This document shows positions 11,019-20,010 of a stretch of DNA of 39,653 nt, in pieces (position 1 is the stretch's first letter; each line of letters opens with the position of its first letter). The notes under the pieces were generated by a model. It made no database searches. It was not told the origin of the DNA and saw only the letters and a list, made by a program, of their open reading frames with translations. This stretch comes from Acidobacteria bacterium OLB17 (GTDB lineage: Bacteria; Acidobacteriota; Blastocatellia; Pyrinomonadales; Pyrinomonadaceae), in contig LLEU01000045.1 of the NCBI GenBank assembly GCA_001567505.1, positions 1 to 39,653 of the forward strand, read 5' to 3'. The position numbers and the translations under genes are program-made.

Positions 11019-11103
11019 TGGTGCCGAGGGCGAGACTCGAACTCGCACGTCTTTCGACGCTAGATCCTAAGTCTAGTGCGTCTGCCAATTTCGCCACCTC
11101 GGC
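11019..11103 (-). tRNA. tRNA-Leu(UAG)
   Basis: On the minus strand the 5' acceptor GCCGAGG (from 11103) pairs with CCTCGGC, followed by A and an encoded CCA (ending at 11019). T8-G9 and the D-arm GCGAAATTGGCAGACGC follow. The anticodon stem CTAGA/TCTAG encloses loop CTTAGGA, giving anticodon TAG, which reads CUA. A short variable arm and the T-arm GCGAGTTCGAGTCTCGC are intact. Length is 85 nt with CCA, a class II tRNA as expected for Leu. It lies 35 nt upstream of the VOC gene on the same strand. Confidence 0.96.
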
Positions 11104-11170
11104 ACATGTCGCAGGAGAGATAAGCGAATTGGAAGAATAACATTCGACCCAAGCGGCTGACAATACGGCT

Positions 11171-11428
11171 CTACTTGTTTATGTATTTGCGATCGTACTC
11201 GTCCCAGGACATCTGGATGTCGGTCCCGAGGCTCGAACGCGGCTCGTATCCGAGGGCCTTTGCTTCGGCCTTTTTGAAGAGCTTGATGCCGCCGTAGATC
11301 AGGCCGCCGACAACCGCGATCCAGAAAAGATACCAGATCAGCGTCGAGAGAAGGCCGAGCACCCACAACGCGACAAAACCCGCGAAGAAGATACCGATTA
11401 TTGCGAGAATGACCTTGATGATGTTCAT
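11171..11428 (-). CDS. Small membrane protein, 85 residues
   Basis: The protein starts MNIIKVILAIIGIFFAGFVA, and residues of about 4-50 form two closely spaced hydrophobic helices. A charged C-terminal tail with KLFKKAEAKALGYEPRSS follows. The ATG at 11428 is chosen because AGGAGG sits 8 nt upstream; a GTG two codons earlier is too close to that site. I do not recognise a named family. It is the first gene of the leftward group that includes tRNA-Leu, and it diverges from murE. Confidence 0.75.
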   Translation of the reverse strand: MNIIKVILAIIGIFFAGFVALWVLGLLSTLIWYLFWIAVVGGLIYGGIKLFKKAEAKALGYEPRSSLGTDIQMSWDEYDRKYINK

Positions 11429-11503
11429 AAGCACTGCCTCCTTTTGCTACTTTGGATACGAAGTCACGGAATGGTTGGTTCGTAGTATTTTTGCACGGTA
11501 GCG

Positions 11504-11509
11504 TATAAT
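11504..11509 (+). promoter_or_regulatory. Probable -10 element for murE
   Basis: A perfect TATAAT lies 32 nt upstream of the murE GTG. No convincing -35 is seen at 16-18 bp spacing (cgtagt at 11481-11486). The spot is in the divergent gap between murE and the small membrane protein. Confidence 0.45.
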
Positions 11510-11541
11510 CGTTTCAATCCAAGCTTCGGGCAAGATAATAC

Positions 11542-13037
11542 GTGACAAATTCAGCAATTACTACACAAACGATCGCGAACGCACTTTCTGCCGAAATTTC
11601 GGGCGGCCTTGACCGCGTTGCGGCCGACGTAACACACGATTCGAGGCAGGTGCGCGAAGGTACCGTTTTCGTAGCGATAAAGGGCGCGACCGTTGATGGC
11701 CATCGCTTCATCGACGATGTTTTACGACGCGGTGCCGCCGGCATTATCTCCGAGCAGCCGGTGCCCGATGGTTTCGAAGGCGTCTGGATCCGCGTAAAGA
11801 ACGCTCGAAAGGCTCTGGCAGTTGCCGCCGCGGTCGTGAACGGCGACCCGTCGCACCGCCTTTCGCTCGTCGGGATCACGGGCACGAACGGCAAGACAAC
11901 TACGACATATCTCTGCTTCGCGCTTGCGGAAGCTGCTGGCGAGTTCCCTGCTATGCTGACAACGGTTGAGTATCGGATCGGCGGATCGAGCCAGGAAGCC
12001 GTGCGGACAACTCCCGAGGCCTCGGACACGAACCGATTCCTCCGCCAGGCCGTCGAGGCCGGCTCGAAGGTCGCCGTTATGGAGCTTCTTCGCAGGCAAT
12101 TGACCTGCATCGCTGCGACGGCCTGCGATTCAAGATCGCTGTGTTCACGAACCTCACGCAGGACCACCTCGATTATCACGGAACGATGGAGAGCTACTTT
12201 GCCGCAAAGAAGAAACTTTTTGACGGCTCGCTCGGCGATACCCCTGCCGCTTCGGTGATAAATATCGACGACGAATGGGGCCAGAAGCTGGCGGGAGAAC
12301 TGCGATCCAGCGGACAAAAGGTGATCACTACCGCTCAAAACGCCGATGCCGACATAACGGGCAAAAACATTGCCGTTTCCCTTGTACGTGGAACGACCTT
12401 CGACCTTAAAACGCCGCTCGGTTCTGTTTCGATCACCTCGCCGCTCGTCGGTAAGCCGCACGTTTACAATATGTTATCGGCCGCTGGCGTGGCGCTCGAG
12501 CTCGGTTACGGCCTTGAAACCATCGAGGCTGCCTTCGCAAAATGTATCGGAGCTCCGGGACGCTTCGAGCGAGTGCCGCATTCCGGCGACTTCGCCGTTA
12601 TCGTCGATTACGCACACACGGACGACGCCTTGGCCAATACACTCCGGACCGCACGCGAACTCACAAACGGAAGGATAATCACCGTGTTCGGCTGCGGCGG
12701 CGACCGCGACAGGTCAAAAAGGCGTCCGATGGGCGAGGTTGCGGGTGAGTTGAGCGACCTCGCGATCATTACGTCGGACAACCCGCGGCGGGAAGATCCG
12801 CTGAAGATCATCGAGTCGATCGAAGAGGGCGTGAGGTCAAGGACCGAAGCCTACGAGGTGATCAGCGACCGCCGCGAAGCCATCGGACGGGCGATCGCTC
12901 GTGCGGAGGCCGGCGATGTCGTGATAATTGCCGGAAAAGGCCACGAGAATTATCAGATCATCGGCGGCGACAAGTTCCATTTCGACGACCGCGAGGTCGC
13001 CGCCGAGGCACTCGCACGCCGCAGCGAAACGGCCTAG
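11542..13037 (+). CDS. murE: UDP-MurNAc-tripeptide synthetase MurE, meso-diaminopimelate type (1-nt frame break)
   Basis: This cytoplasmic ligase adds the third residue to the peptidoglycan stem peptide. The N-terminal domain has DSRQVREGTVFVA, the ATP loop is GITGTNGKTTTTYL, and the C-terminal domain has VDYAHT and CGGDRDRSKR. The specificity motif reads DNPRREDP, and Arg in this DNPR motif is the known marker for meso-diaminopimelate. The frame breaks near 12084: VAVME must join ASSQAIDLHRCDGLRF, restored by one G. The repaired protein is 498 residues, normal for the family. The start is GTG at 11542. No other mur gene adjoins it. The last 4 nt overlap the convergent PilZ gene. Confidence 0.94.
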
Positions 13038-13369
13038 CCCTGCCGTGATTCGCGTACAAAATTCACTAGAACTTCACGCTGCTCGAAGGAAAGCGAGTCG
13101 AACCGAACGCCGAACCCGATCTCAATTACGTGGTTCACGATCGTGCCCGTAAAGAGCACTTTCATTCCGTCGGCGAGCGGAAGGTAGATCTTGACGGGCG
13201 TTCCGTCCTCGACATCTCCGGAACTTAAGACAAAACAGCCTTCAAAGCTCACATCGCTAATGCTGCCTGATTCGCGGGTGCCTGAGACCTCGAATTCGGC
13301 CGGGATATCGATCGGATAACGGATCGTGCTTCTGCGGTCTTCGCCGCTGCGTCTTTCTTGCTTGGACAT
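13034..13369 (-). CDS. PilZ-domain protein, single domain
   Basis: This 111-residue protein is a bare PilZ domain, known to bind cyclic di-GMP. The first arginine motif is in DRRSTIRYPIDIPAEF, followed by the second motif DVSFEGCFV (D-x-S-x-x-G) near residues 40-48. There is no partner domain, so it would act by binding another protein. It lies 4 nt downstream of the APC permease and is probably co-transcribed with it. Its stop overlaps the stop of murE on the other strand by 4 nt. The target is unknown. Confidence 0.88.
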   Translation of the reverse strand: MSKQERRSGEDRRSTIRYPIDIPAEFEVSGTRESGSISDVSFEGCFVLSSGDVEDGTPVKIYLPLADGMKVLFTGTIVNHVIEIGFGVRFDSLSFEQREVLVNFVRESRQG

Positions 13370-13373
13370 AGGC

Positions 13374-14844
13374 TTATTCAGCTTCCTCCTGCGTTTCGGC
13401 AGGGCGAAGCCGGGACAAGTAATAATACACCGGAAGGCCCAAAAGTATCAGCCCGATACCGGCAAATGAACGCGTTGGAGAATTCCACATCGTTGTCACT
13501 AGGAGCCAACCGGCGACCAAAAGGAATATTACGGGAACAATGGGATAGCCCCACGCCTTGTACGGACGCGGAAGGTCGGGGAACTTCCTGCGATAGACGA
13601 AGATCGATGATGTCACAGCGGCGTAAAAGATCCAGGAAGCGAAAATGACGTAATCGGTCAGCGTATCGAACGATCCGGAAAGCACGAGCACCATTCCGAG
13701 CAGCATCTGAAGGATCAGCGCACGGATCGGAACGCCCGTAATGCTCAGGCGGCCAAGCGGCCGGAACATCAAGCCGTCATTCGCCATTGCATACGGCACG
13801 CGAGAGCCGGAAAGTATTGAGGTATGCAGCGTCCCGAGCGACGAAAGCATCAGCCCGGTCGCAAACAACGCGACTGCGACTCCCGTTGCGAACTGCGTTG
13901 CATCGCCACCATAGAACATACTCACAACGACCTTCCCTACCGAAGAATTCTTTGAGATCGAGGCGATCGCCGTCGGGTCGAGGACGTAAAAATAGGCGAA
14001 GTTCGTGAATGTGTACAGCACCATGATCACAATGGTGCTGCCGATGATCGCGAGCGGAATGTTGCGATTCGGATCCTTGACCTCGCCGGCGACGAACGTC
14101 AGGTTGTTCCAGCCGTCGTATCCCCAAAGAGCGCCGATCATCGCGGCGGCAAATCCACCAATGAATGAGTACGACGGCGACCCGTATTTCACGGCCGCAT
14201 CTACATCCTCACAGGTCCCGCCGCTGCCGATCATCGAGAAATGCGAAAGGTCGCCCGTCGCCCAAAGGAACGCGCCTCCTGCAACGAACAAGATCAATAG
14301 GATCTTTACACCTGTAAGCGCAGTGGCGATGCGTCCGCTGATCGCGACCGTCGCACAATTGAGCGTCGTAAAGATCAGGATGACCATCAACGCGACGACC
14401 TGCAAGATCGTCACGCCGAGCGAATATCCGAAAAGGTCGATGACAAAAAGCTGCGGTGAAAGCTGGTTGCCGAGAAAATCGTTCAGCCCGATGGCAAAGG
14501 CCGTAGCGGCCGCCGCCTGCGAGCCGGGCTTTGCGACGAACATCTGCATCCAGCCGAACAAAAAACTCGACAAGCGGCCGTAGGCATCCCGTAGAAAAAC
14601 GTATTCGCCGCCCGCTGCGGGCTTCATCGCGGTCAGTTCTGCGTATGTCAGTGCACCCGCGAGCGAAAGCAGCCCCGCCGCGATCCAGGCGCCAAAACCC
14701 AACCGGGCGTCCCGACATTGCAGGTCATCGGACGGGCTTTCAAAAAGCGCCCGTGCCGATGACGTTGCCGATAATGATGGAGACCGCCGCCACGAGGCCG
14801 AGGCCGCGCACGAGCGTCATACCGTTTTTCGAACCAGATTCCAT
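13374..14844 (-). CDS. APC-superfamily amino acid permease (two 1-nt frame breaks)
   Basis: This inner-membrane protein has about 12 hydrophobic helices and should carry amino acids or polyamines. The true N-terminus starts at ATG 14844 with MESGSKNGMTLVRGLGL and the first-helix signature IIIGNVIGTGAF, typical of APC carriers. The frame breaks at 14742-14746, where GAF must continue LKARPM with one more T. It breaks again near 14692, where GWVL must join GAWIAAGLLSLAGALTYAEL with one more G. Repaired length is 490 residues. Other family marks are ELTAMKPAAGGEYVFLRDAYG and GALWGYDGWNNLTFVAGEVKDP. The substrate cannot be read from sequence. Confidence 0.9.
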
Positions 14845-14939
14845 ACGCGTTCCGATTTTTATCTAAGCGGGAGACCTTCGGATAATATTACGCGAAACAC
14901 GCAAGATTAAAAACGAACCGCTGAATAATTTTGCGGCCA

Positions 14940-14969
14940 TTGGATACCCTGCCCGAGTGTTGCTAAAAT
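14940..14969 (+). promoter_or_regulatory. Extended -10 promoter for pabB, likely leaderless
   Basis: TTGGAT (14940-14945) and TGCTAAAAT, an extended -10 with hexamer TAAAAT at 14964-14969, are spaced 18 bp. The pabB GTG at 14977 begins only 8 nt after the hexamer, about where transcription should start. The mRNA would therefore be leaderless or nearly so. Very similar TGCTANNAT boxes precede the J-protein gene (16307-16315) and recG (17649-17657). Confidence 0.55.
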
Positions 14970-14976
14970 CCGAGGC

Positions 14977-16287
14977 GTGCCAGAGATCGGGATTTCGGCA
15001 GATGAATTGGCCTCGCGTCTGCTTGGGCTTTCGGGTTCGAGGCAAGTCTGCATCCTCGACAGCTGCGGCGTCGGCCATCTGGGCTCGCATCTACTGATCG
15101 CAGGGGTCGACCCCGTCGAAACGCAGGAATTCTCGCAAGATCCGCAGCATGCCCTAGAAGGTTTGGCGAACGCGACGGCGGGCGAACTTCCCTGTTTCTT
15201 TACGCTCTCGTACGCGCTCGGCCTTGCACTCGCAAATATCCCATCGCAGCACGCAGACCCTTCGGAACCCTTCGTTTTCCTCGCGACATACGAGAACCTG
15301 GTCGTTTACGACTACGCCTACGGCCGCGCGACGGTCGTCGGCCGGAACGCGGACGCACTCGCCCGCGAGATCTTGGGATCACAAGCCGCGGAACCGAAAC
15401 CGAAAACCGGGCGATCAAGCCTCGTTTCGACGTCATTCTCTATGCGTGAGTATCTCGACGCTGTCGAGGCGGTTCGCGAAGAGATCCGTTCGGGAAACAC
15501 TTACCAAGCGAATATCGTCCAGCGGTTCGAGGTCGAACTGGGCGGAATGGAACCGCAGGCCGTATTCCGGAGGCTGCGGCGAGATCATCCAGCACCATTT
15601 GCGGCATTTATTCAAAGGCAAGGTTCGACCGTCGTTTCGGCGTCGCCTGAACGATTCTTCCACATCGAAGGCCGCTCGATCGAAGCTTCGCCGATCAAGG
15701 GCACCGCACCGAGAACGGGCATCGAGGCGATCGACCGTGAGACTCGCATACGACTCGCCCAAAGCCGCAAAGACCTCGCCGAGAACACGATGATCGTCGA
15801 TCTTCTCCGCAACGATCTCGGCCGCGTATGTGAATTTGGGAGCGTCGAGGTCGCAAAACTATGCGAGTTGGAGCAGCACCCGACTCTTTATCACCTTGTT
15901 TCGACGATAAAGGGCCGCCTTTTGGATGATGCAGGCCTTACCACCGTCATTAAGGCTCTCTTCCCCTGCGGCTCGATCACGGGCGCCCCGAAGATCAGCA
16001 CGATGAAGATCATTGACCGCATCGAACAAGCCCCACGCGGGCTTGCGATGGGTGCGATCGGATATTGCATCCCGCCGGGATTCGAAACGGGCAATTCAGG
16101 ACTCTCGGCAGGCGTTGATACGAATGTTGCAATAAGAACAATGGTTATCCGAAACGACATTGCCTCATTCTCGGCCGGTGGGGGCATCGTAAACGACTCG
16201 GAACCCGCTCTTGAGTACCAAGAGATGCTTTTGAAGGCCAAAGCCCTTCTAGCCGCCTTAGAACTCGATCACGAGCATATTTTGTGA
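14977..16287 (+). CDS. pabB: Aminodeoxychorismate synthase component I (PabB)
   Basis: This 436-residue chorismate-binding enzyme makes 4-amino-4-deoxychorismate for folate synthesis, using ammonia from a glutaminase partner. The motif PIKGTAPR has Lys at residue 241, the PabB-type residue; anthranilate synthase has PIAGT instead. GNTYQANIVQRFEV, LLRNDLGRVCEFG and CGSITGAPKISTMKIIDRIE are all typical of the chorismate-binding fold. The start is GTG at 14977, just after a -10 box. No pabA or pabC is adjacent. The related gene aroC, which makes its substrate, lies 5 kb downstream on the same strand. Confidence 0.93.
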   Translation: MPEIGISADELASRLLGLSGSRQVCILDSCGVGHLGSHLLIAGVDPVETQEFSQDPQHALEGLANATAGELPCFFTLSYALGLALANIPSQHADPSEPFVFLATYENLVVYDYAYGRATVVGRNADALAREILGSQAAEPKPKTGRSSLVSTSFSMREYLDAVEAVREEIRSGNTYQANIVQRFEVELGGMEPQAVFRRLRRDHPAPFAAFIQRQGSTVVSASPERFFHIEGRSIEASPIKGTAPRTGIEAIDRETRIRLAQSRKDLAENTMIVDLLRNDLGRVCEFGSVEVAKLCELEQHPTLYHLVSTIKGRLLDDAGLTTVIKALFPCGSITGAPKISTMKIIDRIEQAPRGLAMGAIGYCIPPGFETGNSGLSAGVDTNVAIRTMVIRNDIASFSAGGGIVNDSEPALEYQEMLLKAKALLAALELDHEHIL

Positions 16288-16306
16288 ACACAACGCACCG
16301 ACAACG

Positions 16307-16315
16307 TGCTAATAT
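16307..16315 (+). promoter_or_regulatory. Extended -10 box upstream of the J-protein gene
   Basis: TGCTAATAT matches the extended -10 form seen before pabB. No clear -35 is visible. The start codon lies 55 nt downstream. Confidence 0.4.
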
Positions 16316-16369
16316 CTAGGCAGAGCCTTCCGCAAGATGCGGGCTCTCACGCTCTCCCAAAGTCACAAG

Positions 16370-17209
16370 ATGGCGAATTACTACGAGGTTCTGCGGGTCG
16401 CGCAGGATGCGACGGGTGCCGAGATCAAATCGGCCTATCGCCGCTTGGCGCGAAAACTCCATCCGGACAAGAACAACGGAGCGGAAGATACCGCACGCCG
16501 ATTCGCGGAGATCGCTGAGGCCTACGAGATCCTCGGAAATCCAAAACAGCGTGCGCAGTATGACCGCCGCATCCTCGACGCCCAGTTCCGCGGCAACGGC
16601 CATTCCGTATTCACATCAACGAACAAGCACGCGAACCGCTGGCGGCAAATGGTCTATGAGCGTCGATACAACGACATTCTGAACCGAATGATCGCCGAGG
16701 AACGCCGCGAAGCCCTCGCGTTCCAGAAGGTCGTCTATCCGCTCTCGGCCTTTCTTGTTTCGACGGTCATCGCGGCGGCCGCACGCCCGCACATATTTGC
16801 AAGTTCCGAGATCCTCGGAAAGATCCTGATCGTCACGCTCTTTGCCATCGGCGTAATCCACCTGGTCGGAAGGGTTCGCGACGGGTTTGTCCGTTATACG
16901 TCATACGACGACAATATTCACGATTCGATCCTCGACGACCGTGATCGAAAAACGCCCGTCCGCTCGCGATATGCGGTCGCGGCGGCACTCTTGGGATCGA
17001 TAGTCGCGGCATTTCTCGTCGGTTGGCTTGCGGGCATCTTCCTGACCTTCCCGGCCGACCTTGCCCCGCAGGCCTTTGGCCGCGAGCTCAGCCCGGAATT
17101 CATCTTTTATCCGCCGATAATTACGTTCTTTGTTGACCTGATGCACTCGCTCGCCGCAAGGGTCGAACGACGGGCGGCGGATGTTGACAATACGGGCCTC
17201 TTTCGCTAG
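16370..17209 (+). CDS. Membrane-anchored J-domain (DnaJ-like) protein
   Basis: The protein has 279 residues. Residues 1-67 are a J domain ([20 protein letters not shown], then [12 protein letters not shown] with the essential HPD), which stimulates an Hsp70 ATPase. There is no Gly/Phe region, zinc-finger or DnaJ C-terminal domain, so it is not DnaJ itself. The rest has hydrophobic helices around residues 125-145 and 150-170, and a pair around 205-235. A basic cytoplasmic tail follows. ATG 16370 is chosen because the J domain begins right there. It should recruit Hsp70 to the inner membrane; the client is unknown. The rpsT promoter overlaps its stop codon. Confidence 0.85.
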   Translation: MANYYEVLRVAQDATGAEIKSAYRRLARKLHPDKNNGAEDTARRFAEIAEAYEILGNPKQRAQYDRRILDAQFRGNGHSVFTSTNKHANRWRQMVYERRYNDILNRMIAEERREALAFQKVVYPLSAFLVSTVIAAAARPHIFASSEILGKILIVTLFAIGVIHLVGRVRDGFVRYTSYDDNIHDSILDDRDRKTPVRSRYAVAAALLGSIVAAFLVGWLAGIFLTFPADLAPQAFGRELSPEFIFYPPIITFFVDLMHSLAARVERRAADVDNTGLFR

Positions 17210-17212
17210 AAT
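17184..17212 (+). promoter_or_regulatory. rpsT: Sigma70-type promoter for rpsT
   Basis: A consensus TTGACA (17184-17189) is spaced exactly 17 bp from TAGAAT (17207-17212), which overlaps the stop of the J-protein gene. Expected start is near 17219, leaving a leader of about 32 nt before the rpsT ATG. This is the best promoter match in the window. Confidence 0.78.
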
Positions 17213-17250
17213 TTGGAGTTTGTCTAAAAAGGCAATACTTAAATTTAAGC

Positions 17251-17514
17251 ATGGCGAATCATAAATCTGCAGAAAAACGCGTCCGTCAGACCACAAAACG
17301 CAACGCGATCAACCGTAGCAACCGCAGCAAGCTTCGTACGTCGATCAAGAAGCTCCGTGCGGCCGTAGGCGCCGGCGACAAGGCCGGTGCGGTCGAACTT
17401 CTGAACCCGACCGTCTCGCTTATCGACAAGGCGGTAAATAAAGGGATCATCCACAAGAATACCGCGGCCCGCTACAAATCGCGTCTCACGAAGCACACGA
17501 ACGGCCTGAGCTAA
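17251..17514 (+). CDS. rpsT: 30S ribosomal protein S20
   Basis: This 87-residue, strongly basic, all-helical protein binds 16S rRNA. MANHKSAEKRVRQTTKRNAI and the C-terminal IDKAVNKGIIHKNTAARYKSR are the family's hallmark ends. Length is normal. It stands as its own short transcription unit, with a near-consensus promoter upstream and a probable terminator downstream. Confidence 0.97.
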   Translation: MANHKSAEKRVRQTTKRNAINRSNRSKLRTSIKKLRAAVGAGDKAGAVELLNPTVSLIDKAVNKGIIHKNTAARYKSRLTKHTNGLS

Positions 17515-17547
17515 GCTCGGAGTTCGACCTGTTTTTGGCTCTCTAAA

Positions 17548-17603
17548 GGCCTTAGCTTCCGATCGGATCTCGCCGATTCTGGGGCTAAGGCCGAAGTATT
17601 TTT
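17548..17603 (+). terminator. Probable intrinsic terminator after rpsT
   Basis: A 9-bp stem pairs ggccttagc (17548-17556) with gctaaggcc (17584-17592). The 27-nt loop can form an inner stem atcgg/ccgat. T5 follows at 17599-17603 after a 6-nt gap, so the U-tract is offset and the call is moderate. Confidence 0.55.
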
Positions 17604-17648
17604 GCCCGACCTTACCGCTCCGATCCCTGCCGCACGCACACTCGATAT

Positions 17649-17657
17649 TGCTACAAT
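17649..17657 (+). promoter_or_regulatory. recG: Extended -10 box upstream of recG
   Basis: TGCTACAAT, with hexamer TACAAT at 17652-17657, lies 37 nt before the chosen recG ATG and follows the rpsT terminator. No good -35 is seen. Its position supports an ATG at 17695 rather than an earlier start. Confidence 0.45.
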
Positions 17658-17694
17658 CAGGAGAACGCATCCTCGATGTGCCGTTCTCTCTGCG

Positions 17695-19953
17695 ATGAAA
17701 CTCGTTCTCGACACGCCGATCATTGAACTTTACCGATACGGGATCACGAACCTTTCCGCCGGGATGGCGCGCAAGCTCGCCGTTGCTCTCGCCGCTTCGT
17801 CAGATCGGGCCGTTGTTGAGGAAGTGACGGTCGAGGATCTTCTGAATTATCTTCCCGCAAGATACGAGGACCGCTCGAACTTCCTCTCGCTCGACAAGAT
17901 ACAGGCCGGAGACGAGGCCGCTGCGGAGCTCTTCGTCCGAACAACGGCGGGCGTGCAGGTCGGCAAGTTTCGCGACCGAAAAAAGCCGCCACTTTACCTT
18001 TTTGAGATCACGGCGGGCGACCGCGAACGCATTCAGCGGCCTGTGACGGTCAAGTGGTTCATTTCGGGCAAAGGAGCGAATGAGATCGTCCATTGGTACT
18101 CGGAGAAATTCAGGCGGGGAACGCGATTCGTCGCATTCGGCCTTTGGGAGGCCGACCGCCGCGGCCAGATCACGCTAAAGGTCGGAAAACCCGACGAGCT
18201 CGAGATACTGCCGCCGATCGACGACGGCCTTTTCATTCCTGCCACCATTGCCGAGGACACGCCTGAAGAGGATATTCTCGATCCGGCTCTCATCAGCGTG
18301 CACACGGGCCGCGTGCCCGTATATCGCAAGCTTGGGAACTTCTCGACAAAGAAACTGCGGGAGATCTTCCGTTCGGTCCTCGACCGCCTTGACGAGGTGA
18401 ACGACGACCTGCCCGCCGAGATGCTCGCCCGATGCGGCCTTCTCGGACTGCGGCAGGCTTATGAAGAGATACATTTTCCGCCGGATGGCGCCGTAATGCC
18501 GGACTACGAAATGAGCCGCAGCCCGGCACACCGGCGCTTGATCTTTGATGAATTCTTCTGGCTTGCGTTCGCGATGCGAATTTTGAAAGGCAAACGTGAG
18601 CACGAGCCGAAGGGCGCGGTCATCGAAGTTTCGGAAGAAGGCAAAAAACGCCTCGCTTCCCTTTTGCCCTTCGAACTCACCAGCGCGCAAAAGAAGGTTG
18701 TCCGTGAGATCTTCGCCGACCTGAAGGGCGGGCGGCCGATGAACCGACTGATCCAAGGCGATGTCGGCAGCGGTAAGACGATCGTCGCGTTCCTTGCGAT
18801 CATGGCCGCAATGGAGAATGGCTATCAGGCCGCGCTCATGGCACCGACCGAGATCCTAGCCGAGCAGCATTTCCGCAACGCACGCCGCATCTTCGCCGAG
18901 ACGGGCTACTGCGTCGAGCTTCTGACCGGCGGCCTGAAGGCGGCGGAACGGCGCCGCGTCCGCGAGGCCGTGAGAAATGGCGAAGCGAATCTCGTGATTG
19001 GAACGCACGCTGTGATCCAGGAAGGTGTTGAGTTCGACCTGCTCGGCCTTGCGGTGATAGACGAGCAGCATCGCTTCGGCGTTATGCAGCGTGCCCGGCT
19101 AAAAGAGCTCGGAGTAAACCCCGACGTTCTCGTGATGACCGCTACGCCGATCCCGCGTTCGCTCGCGATGACCGTCTATGGCGACCTTGACGTCTCCGTG
19201 ATCGACGAACTTCCGCCGGGGCGAACGCCGATCAAGACCGTAGTTTGCGGCGAAGATCAGCGTGCGGGCGTTTATCGCGGCATCGAACGCGAGGTCAGAC
19301 TGGGGCGGCAGGCGTACGTTGTTTACCCGCTTGTAAAAGAAAGCGAGAAGCTTGACCTGAAGGCGGCGACCGCAATGCACGAGGACCTCTCGACGCGCAT
19401 TTTTCCACAATTTCGGATCGGACTGCTCCACGGAAAGATGAAGCCCGACGAAAAGGACGCTGTTATGACGGCCTTTTCGGCAGGCGAGATCGACGTTCTC
19501 GTCTCGACTACCGTTATCGAGGTCGGGATCGATGTCCCGAACGCTTCGCTGATGGTGATCGAGCACGCAGAACGCTTCGGCCTCTCGCAGCTTCATCAGC
19601 TTCGCGGCCGCGTTGGCCGCGGTGCCGAGCAGAGTTTTTGTGTGCTGTTGACCGGCGACAAGAAGACGGCCGTCGCTCGCGAGCGGCTCGGAATTATGGA
19701 GCGAAGTTCGGATGGATTCGAGATCGCGGAAAAAGACCTTGAGATACGCGGCCAAGGCGAGCTTCTAGGAACGCGCCAATCGGGCCTCCAATCGTTCAAG
19801 ATCGCAAATATTGTCCGCGACCTCGATATCCTGTCGGCCGCACGCAACGAGGTCGAAATCCTTCTAGGCCCGAAGGCGTCGTCTGCCGAAACTAAACTCC
19901 TGAAGAAGGCCGCCGAGCGGCGTAAGGCCTTTGAACTTGGGAAGGTTGGCTGA
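17695..19953 (+). CDS. recG: ATP-dependent DNA helicase RecG
   Basis: This 752-residue helicase remodels stalled replication forks and branched DNA. The N-terminal wedge (OB-fold) domain includes LFEITAGDRERIQ and VKWFISGKGANEI. The helicase core has QGDVGSGKT near residue 356, the box VIDEQHRFG near 455, and MTATPIPRSLAMT. The second RecA-like domain has LLHGKMKPDEKD, VSTTVIEVGIDVPNA and QLRGRVGRG. The C-terminal LGTRQSGLQSFKIANI is also typical. The start at 17695 (MKLVLDTPIIELYRYGITNL) is preferred because an earlier in-frame codon would overlap the preceding terminator and promoter region. It leads a group with rsmD, the EamA transporter and aroC. Confidence 0.95.
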   Translation: MKLVLDTPIIELYRYGITNLSAGMARKLAVALAASSDRAVVEEVTVEDLLNYLPARYEDRSNFLSLDKIQAGDEAAAELFVRTTAGVQVGKFRDRKKPPLYLFEITAGDRERIQRPVTVKWFISGKGANEIVHWYSEKFRRGTRFVAFGLWEADRRGQITLKVGKPDELEILPPIDDGLFIPATIAEDTPEEDILDPALISVHTGRVPVYRKLGNFSTKKLREIFRSVLDRLDEVNDDLPAEMLARCGLLGLRQAYEEIHFPPDGAVMPDYEMSRSPAHRRLIFDEFFWLAFAMRILKGKREHEPKGAVIEVSEEGKKRLASLLPFELTSAQKKVVREIFADLKGGRPMNRLIQGDVGSGKTIVAFLAIMAAMENGYQAALMAPTEILAEQHFRNARRIFAETGYCVELLTGGLKAAERRRVREAVRNGEANLVIGTHAVIQEGVEFDLLGLAVIDEQHRFGVMQRARLKELGVNPDVLVMTATPIPRSLAMTVYGDLDVSVIDELPPGRTPIKTVVCGEDQRAGVYRGIEREVRLGRQAYVVYPLVKESEKLDLKAATAMHEDLSTRIFPQFRIGLLHGKMKPDEKDAVMTAFSAGEIDVLVSTTVIEVGIDVPNASLMVIEHAERFGLSQLHQLRGRVGRGAEQSFCVLLTGDKKTAVARERLGIMERSSDGFEIAEKDLEIRGQGELLGTRQSGLQSFKIANIVRDLDILSAARNEVEILLGPKASSAETKLLKKAAERRKAFELGKVG

Positions 19954-20010
19954 TCTTCTCTGAGGCTTTGTCGCAGGCCTCGGCCATTTCGTAAACTAAA
20001 GCCTCGAAAA

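Noticed and set aside
10984..11163. N-terminal extension of the VOC protein through the tRNA-Leu gene
   Set aside because: The tRNA is complete and the extension has no family similarity.
11514..12461. Long leftward frame of 315 codons across murE
   Set aside because: It is antisense to clear MurE coding sequence and its product is low-complexity Arg/Ser-rich with no family features.
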